Shown here piece after piece: positions 1 to 6,647 of a stretch of DNA of 17,049 nucleotides. The DNA comes from JBHEPS01 sp046261635 (lineage in GTDB: Bacteria > Acidobacteriota > Thermoanaerobaculia > Gp7-AA8), in contig JBHEOL010000348.1 in the NCBI GenBank assembly GCA_046261635.1, positions 1-17,049 on the forward strand, written 5' to 3'. The stretch's first letter is position 1. Each line of letters starts with the position of its first letter. The notes beneath the pieces were generated by a model. The model saw only the letters and a program-made list of their open reading frames with translations, ran no database searches and was not told the origin of the DNA. The position numbers and the translations under genes are program-made.

Positions 1-2
1 TC

Positions 3-353
3 TGCGGAACGTACGGGATCGCCGAGTCCCGCGTTCCTCTCGCGCGGCTGGTCACGACGCGGGACTGGTTCGGACGGCGCAGGGCACTGCGGCTCAAGGC
101 GCTGCGCGCTCTCGCCGAGCTCGGCCGGCCGGATACACTCGACGATCTCCGGCCGGTGCTCGAGACGCGGTGGTTCCCGGTCGCCGCGCCGGAGGAGCGC
201 CGCCTCGCCTACGAGCTGCTCGAGTTCTACCCGTTCGAGGCACGGGCTCCCTGGGTCGAGGAGGGCTTGGGGTCCCGCGATCACGTGATCCGGCAGATCG
301 CGGAACAGCTCGCCGAACGCACCGACACGGCCAGAAAAGAAGAGGCTCCCTGA
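3..353 (+). CDS. C-terminal end of a HEAT-like repeat protein (5' end outside window)
   Basis: The frame is open from the window edge to TGA at 351-353 and gives 116 residues; the gene begins outside the window. The segment ALRALAELGRPDTLDDLRPVLE has the helix-turn-helix spacing of a HEAT repeat (hydrophobic helix, then LGRPD turn, then second helix), and the rest (RRLAYELLEFYPFEARAPWVEEGL, then an IRQIAEQLAER helix) continues as helical pairs. No catalytic motif is visible. Such repeats are protein-binding scaffolds, so a partner-binding role is inferred, not shown. The stop lies only two bases before the ATG of the HD-GYP-like gene, so the two are probably one operon and may work together in signalling. 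Confidence is good that this is coding and moderate for the repeat class. Confidence 0.72.
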   Translation, partial: CGTYGIAESRVPLARLVTTRDWFGRRRALRLKALRALAELGRPDTLDDLRPVLETRWFPVAAPEERRLAYELLEFYPFEARAPWVEEGLGSRDHVIRQIAEQLAERTDTARKEEAP

Positions 354-355
354 CC

Positions 356-1501
356 ATGCAGCGAGAACGGACTCCCGTGGAGCAGCTCATCGTCGAGTTC
401 AGTGCCGCCGTCAACTCGCGCGGACTTTACGGCGAGAACCACCCTTCGCTGAAAAGCTCGGTCATCAGGGTCGTCAACCGCCTCGAGCAGAACCTTGGGG
501 CCGCAGGCCGGGAGGAGCTGACCTTCTACGTCGTCGGCGATGAGCTGATCGTCGATCAGCAGCCGCTCCGGAACGACACACTCTTCCAGCGGCACTTCGT
601 CCAGATGCTTCGCCGGCGTCATGTCGAGCGCCTGACCGTCGTACGCGGCATCACCGAGGAGGAGCTCTCCCGGTTCGTGACCGCGATGTCCTCCGGCACG
701 CCGCCGGAAAGCTCGGATCACCTCACCGTCGGCCGGGTGGAGATCGGGTTCACCGACGAGGACGCGGAGAAGAACAAGGGCGGCGGTTCCGACGGGCTCA
801 CTCCCGAGAAGCTCGAGCGCGCCAAGGAAGCGTTCACCCGGTTCCGGCAGGACCGCAAGGTCGGTCTTTCCCAGCTCGAGGAGGTGATCAGCGGGCTGGT
901 CGAATCGCTTGCGAGGTCCACTCGATCGATGCTTCCCCTCGCTACCCTCAAGGGTCATGACGAGTACACCTTCGTCCATTCCGTCAACGTCTCGCTTCTC
1001 GTGATGTCCCTCGCGAGGTGGCACGGCTTCCCGAATGAACAGGTCCAGAGCATGGGAATGGCTGCGATGCTCCACGATATCGGCAAGCTGACCATCCCGA
1101 TCGACATCCTCAACAAGCCCGGACGCCTCGACGGAGAAGAGTGGACCATGATGGCCAGCCATGCGGAGCAGGGCGCGTGGGATCTGGCGCGCTCCTCCTC
1201 CACTCCCTCCCTCGCGATCGCGGTGGCCTTCGAGCACCATCTCCGCTTCGACGGCGAGGCGAACTATCCGATCCTGCGCACGCCTCGCCGTCCGATCCTG
1301 GTCTCCCGGATGACGGCGATCGCCGACACGTTCGACGCGATCTGCACGATGCGCCCCTATCAGAAGGCGCAGTCGGCCGCGGCCGCACTCGAGATCATCC
1401 GCAAGCGAGCCGGAACCTTCTACGACCCCTTCCTCGTCGCGAACTTCGATCTCATGGTCCGCGAGAGCGGCGCGGGCGGTTTCGCCGAACCGAGCGGATG
1501 A
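356..1501 (+). CDS. HD-GYP-like phosphohydrolase with altered GYP motif
   Basis: This 381-residue protein starts at ATG 356, with AGAGG at 341-345 as a weak ribosome binding site. An upstream in-frame GTG at 170 would only read through the preceding gene. Residues about 190-375 form an HD-GYP-type domain: HDEYTFVHSVNVS (201-213), HDIGK (240-244), HH at 294-295, DG at 299-300, RMTAIADTFDAICTMRPYQKA (318-338) and GTFYDP (353-358). Family members cleave cyclic di-GMP or related dinucleotides at a metal centre. Here HHExxDGxGYP reads HHLRFDGEANYP: the Glu is Leu, one residue is inserted and GYP is NYP. Both His and the HD pair remain, so metal binding is likely, but the substrate is uncertain. 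Residues 1-150 hold no recognised receiver or sensor domain. It follows the HEAT-like gene by two bases. Confidence 0.88.
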   Translation: MQRERTPVEQLIVEFSAAVNSRGLYGENHPSLKSSVIRVVNRLEQNLGAAGREELTFYVVGDELIVDQQPLRNDTLFQRHFVQMLRRRHVERLTVVRGITEEELSRFVTAMSSGTPPESSDHLTVGRVEIGFTDEDAEKNKGGGSDGLTPEKLERAKEAFTRFRQDRKVGLSQLEEVISGLVESLARSTRSMLPLATLKGHDEYTFVHSVNVSLLVMSLARWHGFPNEQVQSMGMAAMLHDIGKLTIPIDILNKPGRLDGEEWTMMASHAEQGAWDLARSSSTPSLAIAVAFEHHLRFDGEANYPILRTPRRPILVSRMTAIADTFDAICTMRPYQKAQSAAAALEIIRKRAGTFYDPFLVANFDLMVRESGAGGFAEPSG

Positions 1502-1520
1502 GCGTCCAGCATCACGCCTC

Positions 1521-1979
1521 TCAGTTCAGCCTCAGGATCGCAGCGTTCAGAGCCCCCGCGAACGTCACCCATAGCAGATAGGGGACGAGCAGCCAGGCCG
1601 CCAGGGCACGGTGCTTCCGGAACTCCACGATCGTCGCGAGGATCATCGCCCAGAGGACGATGATGTCGATCAGTGCCAGCCCGATCGCGTGCAGCCCGAA
1701 GAACAGTGGCGACCACGCCGCGTTGAGCAGCAGCTGGGCGAAGTAGAGACCGAGCGCACGACCCGCGCCGGAGAAGCCCTTCTCTTTCCAGACGATCCAG
1801 GCCGCAATCGCCATCATCGCGTACAGCACCGTCCAGACGGGGCCGAATACGGACGGACTCGGGCTCCACGACGGCCGTGCGATCTCGCCGTACCAGGATG
1901 CGTCGGTAAACAACGCTCCCGTCGCGGCCGCCGCAAACGTCACCAGCAGCCAGAGTGCCAGACCTCCCCAGACTCTCAT
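1521..1979 (-). CDS. tspO: TspO/MBR family membrane protein
   Basis: The 152 residues match the usual length and pattern of TspO/MBR (translocator protein, PF03073). There are five hydrophobic segments (about 5-24, 43-62, 77-97, 101-119 and 127-149). The family signatures WSPSPSVFGPVWTVLY (38-53), LLLNAAWSPLFFGLH (83-97) and PYLLWVTFAGALNAAI (133-148) are clear. Family members bind porphyrins and related ligands in the membrane and have been tied to stress responses and tetrapyrrole handling; the ligand here is unknown. The ATG at 1979 overlaps the TGA of the upstream lipoprotein gene as ATGA, so translation is probably coupled. It converges with the HD-GYP-like gene, whose stop is 19 bases away, and no terminator hairpin is obvious in that gap. 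Confidence 0.95.
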   Translation of the reverse strand: MRVWGGLALWLLVTFAAAATGALFTDASWYGEIARPSWSPSPSVFGPVWTVLYAMMAIAAWIVWKEKGFSGAGRALGLYFAQLLLNAAWSPLFFGLHAIGLALIDIIVLWAMILATIVEFRKHRALAAWLLVPYLLWVTFAGALNAAILRLN

Positions 1980-2395
1980 CTCTCCACCTCTCGCAGCCGG
2001 AGCACGACCTCATAGTCGGCCTGGCGCAGGGACTCCCCTTCTCGCGGCACGGGACGGAGCTCGACCAGCTGCACCTCCCAAATGCCGAATCGCGCCGTGC
2101 CGGGGCCGTTCGTGTGCAGGGTCAGGCTGGCCGAGCCGTTCTCGTCGCTCGCTCTGAGGACGATCACCGCATCCCCGGCCCAGACGCACTGCACATCGCG
2201 CGGGCAGCGGCTGTCGGAAACGACGTTCGCGAACTCGAGAAGACCCTGTTCCGGCAATGCGGCGGTCTCGGTCACGGCGAGAGAGAACTCCTCACCGGGG
2301 ACGACCCCGACCGCCTGGGGCGTGATGTGGCTGCATGCCGTGAGGAGCAGGATGAGAGAGGCAGCGTAAACGTGCATGCCGCCGAGGGGATTCAT
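1976..2395 (-). CDS. small lipoprotein with conserved Cys pair, function unknown
   Basis: The 139-residue protein starts at ATG 2395. A TTG immediately upstream and an ATG at 2377 are alternatives; the latter gives a shorter signal peptide. The N-terminus is a hydrophobic stretch ending in LLTAC, a lipobox with the lipidated Cys at residue 21, so the protein is predicted to be a secreted, membrane-anchored lipoprotein. The mature part is beta-rich and includes DSRCPRDVQCVWAGDAVIVL (61-80), whose two Cys (64 and 70) may form a disulphide. Similar SRCP...C.WAG strings occur in uncharacterised small bacterial proteins, as far as I recall; no function is known to me. It overlaps tspO by four bases and follows the eight-cysteine gene by 34 bases, which suggests one operon. 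Confidence 0.8.
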   Translation of the reverse strand: MNPLGGMHVYAASLILLLTACSHITPQAVGVVPGEEFSLAVTETAALPEQGLLEFANVVSDSRCPRDVQCVWAGDAVIVLRASDENGSASLTLHTNGPGTARFGIWEVQLVELRPVPREGESLRQADYEVVLRLREVER

Positions 2396-2429
2396 CAAGC
2401 GTGCCGAACCTTGCCCTCCGGCGGGCGGG

Positions 2430-2960
2430 TCACATCAGCCCTGCCCGCCAGGTCGGAGATTCCGGCATGATGGCCCGGCAATCGCCGCACAGCGGCTCCC
2501 AGGATTCGAGCGCCTCGCCGAGCCAGTCGAACGGAAGCTCGTTCCACTCGAACACCATCCCATTCGGACTGATGAAGTGGACCTTCGTTCGGGCGATCCC
2601 CTCGTCTCCGAAGTCCCGTTCGCACTTCGAGCAGTGCGCGGTCGTTCTCCATCGACTGATCTGGTCGCTCAGCCGAGTCGCGTCGAGATCGCGCGCGATG
2701 TCCGCCATGCAGCCCCGCGCGCAGTCGCCGGCGTCGGGCCAGCGCGAGCAATCGGCAATCTCGAGCTTCGGCTCGCGCCCGAGCGTGCGTGCGATCGCCG
2801 CCCGAAACGACTCGAGCCGCACGGCCGCGGGACGGGAGGTGACCGGGCAGCGGATCACGCGTGGGGCACCGAATGCGTGCCGGGCGAGCAGGAAGTCTGC
2901 GGCGAAGATCGCCACACCGAGGAGGAGAAAACTGAGGACCACCAGCACGGGCGTGACCAT
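2430..2960 (-). CDS. membrane-anchored eight-cysteine protein, function unknown
   Basis: The ATG at 2960 is set by AAGGAG at 2971-2966, five bases upstream. The 176 residues begin with one hydrophobic helix (about 4-24), followed by a soluble domain with eight cysteines in two sets: C38, C71, C80 and C84 (the last three in DCSRWPDAGDCARGC), and CSKC (110-113) plus CGDC (158-161). Two CxxC pairs suggest a zinc ribbon; four further cysteines could form a second metal site or disulphides. No catalytic residues of a known enzyme are visible. I recall uncharacterised proteins with similar DCSRWP...C patterns but cannot name the family. It is the first gene of the minus-strand cluster ending in tspO. 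A metal or redox role is only a guess. Confidence 0.82.
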   Translation of the reverse strand: MVTPVLVVLSFLLLGVAIFAADFLLARHAFGAPRVIRCPVTSRPAAVRLESFRAAIARTLGREPKLEIADCSRWPDAGDCARGCMADIARDLDATRLSDQISRWRTTAHCSKCERDFGDEGIARTKVHFISPNGMVFEWNELPFDWLGEALESWEPLCGDCRAIMPESPTWRAGLM

Positions 2961-2965
2961 GACCT

Positions 2966-2971
2966 CTCCTT
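2966..2971 (-). promoter_or_regulatory. ribosome binding site AAGGAG of the eight-cysteine gene
   Basis: AAGGAG lies on the minus strand five bases before ATG 2960. It fixes the start of that gene and shows that Shine-Dalgarno initiation is used in this genome, in contrast to the neighbouring genes without one. Confidence 0.75.
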
Positions 2972-3058
2972 TCGTCCCTGCTGATGGGATCGGTCCCGAA
3001 TGAACGATGCGCCGTGGCGAGGATCACGGGCGGGTGTGAGAGGCAGGGGCAGAAGCAA

Positions 3059-3366
3059 GGGGCTAGGGGCTAGGGAAGGCAAAGGCAGAAACGCAAGGCA
3101 GAAGGCAGAAGGCAGAAGGCAGAAGTAAAAGCAACGGCAAAAAATCGACTCCTGCTGCGGTGCCTTTGCGCTTGCCTTTTCCTCGCCCCTCTCCTCTCGC
3201 CTCGCAGCACGCGGCATAGCGGAGGATCGCGCGAAGGCGATCGCCGCCCGGACCGTCAATGAACAGAGACGGGACGAGGGACGAGGAGCGAAAATCATTC
3301 ACCTGCCTTTACTTCTGCCTTCTGCCTTCTGCTTTTCCTAGCCCCTAGCCCCCAGCCCCTAGCCCC
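3059..3366. repeat. repeat locus 1: inverted arms of 7-base units in the 2961-3390 gap
   Basis: This occupies most of the 430-base gap between divergent genes. The left arm (3059-3132) has GGCTAGG units (3061-3074), GGCAGAA at 3084-3090, four tandem GGCAGAA (3097-3124), then GTAAAAGC. The right arm (3304-3366) is the same series inverted: GCCTTTAC, TTCTGCC units (3313-3326), TTCTGCT, then TAGCCCC units. A third 7-base unit, GGGACGA, is tandem at 3271-3284 with a variant GGAGCGA at 3285-3291. The arms are imperfect inverted repeats enclosing about 170 bases in which I see no credible gene. The same arms recur near 8767-9061 and 15334-15528. Confidence 0.85.
3342..3366 (-). other. four-run G-quadruplex motif upstream of the MutS-like gene
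   Basis: C runs of 4, 5, 4 and 4 bases (3342-3345, 3349-3353, 3356-3359, 3363-3366) are separated by TAG, AG and TAG. On the minus strand this reads as four G runs with loops of 2-3 bases, matching the canonical intramolecular G-quadruplex pattern. It ends 24 bases before ATG 3391 and just upstream of a TATAGT hexamer, so a folded non-template or template strand could affect promoter opening. Folding was not tested. Confidence 0.7.
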
Positions 3367-3377
3367 TGCTTCTCCGC

Positions 3378-3383
3378 TATAGT
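3378..3383 (+). promoter_or_regulatory. -10-like TATAGT seven bases before the MutS-like ATG
   Basis: TATAGT fits the bacterial -10 consensus and ends seven bases before ATG 3391. Transcription starting 7-8 bases downstream of the hexamer would begin at or beside the start codon. No Shine-Dalgarno sequence is present. No clear -35 box is visible; the expected position lies in the repeat arm. This is a candidate leaderless promoter. Confidence 0.55.
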
Positions 3384-3390
3384 CCTGCGC

Positions 3391-5220
3391 ATGGATCCCC
3401 GATCGACGCATCGCGAGCGTCTCGAGCTTTGGAACGGCCGGGAAGAGTCGATCCGCGCGCTCGAAGGCCGCCTCATCCGCGCGCGCCTTCTCCTGTTCGC
3501 CCTCGCGATCGTTCTCGCCTGGTTCTCGTTCGTCCGCAGCGACCTGCCGGGATGGGCTTCCCTTCCGGCTCTCGCGGGCTTCGTCGCGGTGCTCGTCATT
3601 CACGCGCGGAAACGGCGCGCCCGAGCGCATGCGGCCCGCGCGGCGGCTTTCCATCAGGCGGCCATCGATCGCATGGATGGGAAGTGGGCGGCGAGTCCTC
3701 ACGACGGCCGCCGCTTCGCCGACGGCCATCATCCCTTCTCGGGCGATCTCGACCTCTTCGGTCCCGGGTCGGTTTTCCAGCGTATCTCCACTTGTCGCAC
3801 CGGCCTCGGAGAGGAAAAGCTGGCGGGTTGGCTGCTCGTTCCCGCTCCTCACGGTGTGGCCACGGCCCGCCAGGAAAGCGTGAGGGAGCTCGGGCCCGCG
3901 ATCGAGCTGCGCGAGTCGATCGCCCTGACCGGAGTCGAAGCCCGCAAAGGCGTGGAATCGAACGCGCTGCACGCCTGGGTCTCGTCGCCTCCCGTCACTT
4001 TCACGGCGGCTGAACGAGTCTCGGCGTGGATCCTTTCCACGGTCGCCGCGCTCGCGCTCATCGTATGGATTCCGGCGTTTTTCACCAGTCTCCTCGCTCC
4101 GGCAGGTCTCGGCCAGGCGTCGGCTCTCGCGAGCGGAGTCCTGCTTTTCTCGATCGTCGGCGTCTGGCTCTTCTCCGCACGCCTCGGAGGGCGGGTCGCG
4201 GCTGCGCTCGAGCATGTCGAGAGCGCCGAGCTCGACCTCGAACGGCTCTCCGCGATTCTCGGGATCATCGAACGGACTCGATTCGAGAGCCCCTCGCTCC
4301 GCGAGCTCCAGCAATCGCTGCGGGTCGATGGCGCGCTCCCCTCGGAGAGAATCGACTCCCTCGCCCGGCTCGTGGCGCTGCTCGACTCGCGGCGCAACCA
4401 GTTCTTCTTCCCCATCGCCGCCTTGATTCTCTGGACCACGCATATCGCCTTCGCGGTCGAACGGTGGCGCACCGAGGCGGGATCGGCCGTCCTCCGCTGG
4501 ACCGACGCCGTCGCGGAAATCGAGGCGCTCTCGGCTCTCGGCGCGTTTCACTTCGAGAATCCCGACTACCCCTTCCCCCGGTTCGTCGACGGGCCGCCCC
4601 GTCTCGAGGCGCGGCAGCTCGGCCATCCACTGATCGAGCCGTCCCGGCTCGTCCGGAACGACCTCTCACTCGGCGGAGAGACGTCCCTGCTTCTCGTCTC
4701 GGGATCGAACATGTCGGGCAAGTCGACCCTGCTGCGGAGCGCGGGACTGGCCGCCGTCCTCGCCCAGGCGGGGGCGCCCGTCTGCGCTGAGTCGCTCGAG
4801 ATCACCCCCCTCTCGGTCGGCGCCTCGATCCGGATCCACGACTCGCTTCAGGAAGGCGCTTCCCGCTTCTGGGCCGAGATCACCCGGCTCAAGGAGATCG
4901 CCGCGCTGAGCCGTGGCGAACGCCCGCTCCTTTTTCTCCTCGACGAGCTCCTCGCCGGGACGAACTCGCACGACAGGCGCATCGGCGCGGAAGCCGTCCT
5001 GCGCCGGCTGATCGAGGCAGGATCCATCGGCCTCGCAACCACGCACGATCTCGCGCTGACCTCGATCGCCGAGACCTCCGGCGGCCGTGCGCGCAACGTT
5101 CATTTCGAGGATCGGATCGACGGAGACTCGGTCGTGTTCGACTACCGCATGCGCGAAGGCGTGGTCACGCGAAGCAACGCGCTCGCGCTCATGAAGATGG
5201 TCGGGCTGGTCGGAGACTGA
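3391..5220 (+). CDS. membrane-anchored MutS-like ATPase
   Basis: The C-terminal part of this 609-residue protein (about 400-605) is a MutS domain V ATPase (PF00488): Walker A GSNMSGKST (438-446), Walker B LLFLLDELLAGTN (513-525), and THDLAL (551-556) as the switch His motif. Residues about 260-400 resemble the MutS clamp/core helices. The mismatch-reading domain I of true MutS is absent, and the protein is much shorter than the roughly 850 residues of MutS. Instead there are hydrophobic segments at about 31-50, 55-71, 211-231, 241-261 and 337-355, so it is predicted to sit in the membrane. Such short membrane-bound MutS relatives exist in several phyla with no established role; mismatch repair should not be assumed. 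ATG 3391 has no Shine-Dalgarno but a TATAGT seven bases upstream. Confidence 0.9.
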   Translation: MDPRSTHRERLELWNGREESIRALEGRLIRARLLLFALAIVLAWFSFVRSDLPGWASLPALAGFVAVLVIHARKRRARAHAARAAAFHQAAIDRMDGKWAASPHDGRRFADGHHPFSGDLDLFGPGSVFQRISTCRTGLGEEKLAGWLLVPAPHGVATARQESVRELGPAIELRESIALTGVEARKGVESNALHAWVSSPPVTFTAAERVSAWILSTVAALALIVWIPAFFTSLLAPAGLGQASALASGVLLFSIVGVWLFSARLGGRVAAALEHVESAELDLERLSAILGIIERTRFESPSLRELQQSLRVDGALPSERIDSLARLVALLDSRRNQFFFPIAALILWTTHIAFAVERWRTEAGSAVLRWTDAVAEIEALSALGAFHFENPDYPFPRFVDGPPRLEARQLGHPLIEPSRLVRNDLSLGGETSLLLVSGSNMSGKSTLLRSAGLAAVLAQAGAPVCAESLEITPLSVGASIRIHDSLQEGASRFWAEITRLKEIAALSRGERPLLFLLDELLAGTNSHDRRIGAEAVLRRLIEAGSIGLATTHDLALTSIAETSGGRARNVHFEDRIDGDSVVFDYRMREGVVTRSNALALMKMVGLVGD

Positions 5221-5222
5221 AA

Positions 5223-5246
5223 GTGGCGGAGGCTTCAGCCTCCGCC
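5223..5246. terminator. hairpin between convergent MutS-like and flavoprotein genes
   Basis: GGCGGAGGC (5225-5233) and GCCTCCGCC (5238-5246) form a perfect 9-base stem with a TTCA loop, starting four bases after the MutS-like stop. The stop codon of the minus-strand flavoprotein gene (5235-5237) lies in the loop. No T run follows on either strand, so it would be an atypical bidirectional terminator or a mobile hairpin. It belongs to the AGTGGCGGA series also seen at 6624-6647 and 13490-13514. Confidence 0.6.
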
Positions 5247-6596
5247 CCCGTGGGTCGGCGGATTCAACGCCTGGCCTGAGGATAGATCCCCTGCTGCCGC
5301 GCCTTCGCCTGCGAGCTTCCCGCTCGCCCATGCCCACTGGAAGTTGAACCCACCGATCCGGCCGTCGACATCACAGATCTCACCGCAGAAGTACAGGTCC
5401 GCAACGACGCGTGACTCCATGGTGGCGAGCTGAATCTCGCCGAGGGGAATTCCGCCTGCGGTCACCTCGGCGAAATCCCAGCCGCGGTCCCGGCTGATCG
5501 GTACGGCCAGCCCGGTCGCCGCGCGCGCCAGGCTACGCTGGGCATCGCGCGGCAGCCGGCCGAACGGAAGCGAGGGATCGAGATCGGCGGCGAACCGAAT
5601 CACGGCGTCCGCCACCCGTTCCGGGAGAACGCCGAGAAACAGATTCCGGATCGCCGAATGAGGATTCGAGATTGCCTGATCTCTCATCCAGAGGATCACG
5701 TCATCGAACGTCGCCCCGCCGACTTTCGCCACGGCACGCGAAGACTCGGGCGCGGGCGCCTCCGTCGCCGGAGGCGCCGGGAAGAAACTGATCTCGATCC
5801 CGGCCGAATCGTCGTTCATCCTTGCCGCGGCCAGATGCCGGCTGATGTCGAGAATGGCCGGTCCACTCAGGCCGAAGTGCGTCATCAGCATCGATCCGGT
5901 CACCGCGGCATACACCTTTCCCGACTCGGCCCGCACACGCACCTCGGCGTTGCAGCTCGCCCCTCGCAGCTCGGTCATCCAGTGCCCCGCCGGCAGCATG
6001 AGGGGAACGAGCGCCGGGAAGGTCGGCGCGACCGAGTGCCCGAGGCGCCGCGCGAGCTCGTAACCCGCCCCGTCGCTTCCTGTCTTTGGAACGCTGCGGC
6101 CACCCGAGGCCAGGACGACGCGACGCGCCTGGACCTCCTTGCCTTCTTCGACGGTCAGGGCGAATCCTTCTCCATCGCGCCGGATTGAAGTGACCCGGGC
6201 GCCGGGGCGGACTTCGGACCCGGCATCCCTGCAGGCTCCCAGAAGAGCATCGAGCACCGTTTTCGCTCGATCGGTCGTCGGGAAGAGTTTCCCCGTCTCT
6301 TCTTCCTTCAGCTCGACACCGATGCCGCGGAAGAACGCGATCGTATCGGCGATGGAGAGCGTTCGCAGGATCTTCGCAATCGCGTTGCGGGAGCTCCCGT
6401 GGAAATCGTCGGCACCGACTTCGCGATGGGTCACGTTGCAGCGACCGCCTCCCGCGATGAGGATCTTCGCTCCGATGCGGTCCGCGCCGTCGAATGCGAC
6501 GATGCGGGCCCCGGGCGCCGCGCGCGCCGCCGCGATCGCGGCCATCAGCCCGGCAGCTCCCGCGCCCACGACCGCGATGTCGAGAGTCTCGCTCAC
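5235..6596 (-). CDS. BaiN/YhiN (HI0933-like) family FAD/NAD(P)-dependent oxidoreductase
   Basis: The 453 residues carry the HI0933-like flavoprotein signature (PF03486). A dinucleotide-binding VGAGAAGLMAA (10-20) is followed by IGAKILIAGGGRCNVTH (41-57), the family hallmark, and the C-terminal second FAD segment DVDGRIGGFNFQWAWASGKLAG. Known members include E. coli YhiN and the bile-acid enzyme BaiN; they are flavin-dependent reductases or dehydrogenases, mostly with unknown physiological substrates, so the reaction here is open. The length matches the family or slightly exceeds it: residues about 270-300 hold an Ala/Pro-rich insertion (PAPPATEAPAPESS). The start is GTG at 6596, six bases after a TATGAT hexamer, with no Shine-Dalgarno. 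It is 51 bases downstream of the ATP-grasp gene but may have its own promoter. Confidence 0.93.
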   Translation of the reverse strand: MSETLDIAVVGAGAAGLMAAIAAARAAPGARIVAFDGADRIGAKILIAGGGRCNVTHREVGADDFHGSSRNAIAKILRTLSIADTIAFFRGIGVELKEEETGKLFPTTDRAKTVLDALLGACRDAGSEVRPGARVTSIRRDGEGFALTVEEGKEVQARRVVLASGGRSVPKTGSDGAGYELARRLGHSVAPTFPALVPLMLPAGHWMTELRGASCNAEVRVRAESGKVYAAVTGSMLMTHFGLSGPAILDISRHLAAARMNDDSAGIEISFFPAPPATEAPAPESSRAVAKVGGATFDDVILWMRDQAISNPHSAIRNLFLGVLPERVADAVIRFAADLDPSLPFGRLPRDAQRSLARAATGLAVPISRDRGWDFAEVTAGGIPLGEIQLATMESRVVADLYFCGEICDVDGRIGGFNFQWAWASGKLAGEGAAAGDLSSGQALNPPTHGGGG

Positions 6597-6602
6597 GCGG
6601 GC

Positions 6603-6608
6603 ATCATA
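6603..6608 (-). promoter_or_regulatory. -10-like TATGAT six bases before the flavoprotein GTG
   Basis: On the minus strand TATGAT is followed by GCCCGC and then the GTG start at 6596. This is one mismatch from the TATAAT consensus. No -35 box or Shine-Dalgarno was found. The spacing implies a transcript that starts at or one base from the GTG. Confidence 0.5.
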
Positions 6609-6623
6609 AAGGGTCAGGGGAGA

Positions 6624-6647
6624 AGTGGCGGAAGATGGCGGTCCGCC
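6624..6647 (-). terminator. AGTGGCGGA hairpin after the ATP-grasp stop
   Basis: GGCGGA (6627-6632) and TCCGCC (6642-6647) form a 6-base stem with a 9-base loop directly beyond the TAG of the ATP-grasp gene. The flank AAGTGGCGGA matches the hairpin at 5223-5246. Without a T run it is a weak intrinsic terminator, and the shared sequence rather than the stem strength is the main evidence. Confidence 0.4.

Noticed and set aside
3097..3124. Tandem GGCAGAA units as a possible CRISPR array
   Set aside because: The units are seven bases with no spacers, and no cas gene is present.
3295..4626. Long minus-strand open frame opposite the MutS-like gene
   Set aside because: It is a high-GC shadow: the plus-strand frame has clear ATPase motifs, while the minus product is Arg/Glu/Pro-rich with no recognisable domain.
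3391..5220. Calling the ATPase true MutS
   Set aside because: The mismatch-recognition domain is absent, the length is too short and membrane segments are present.
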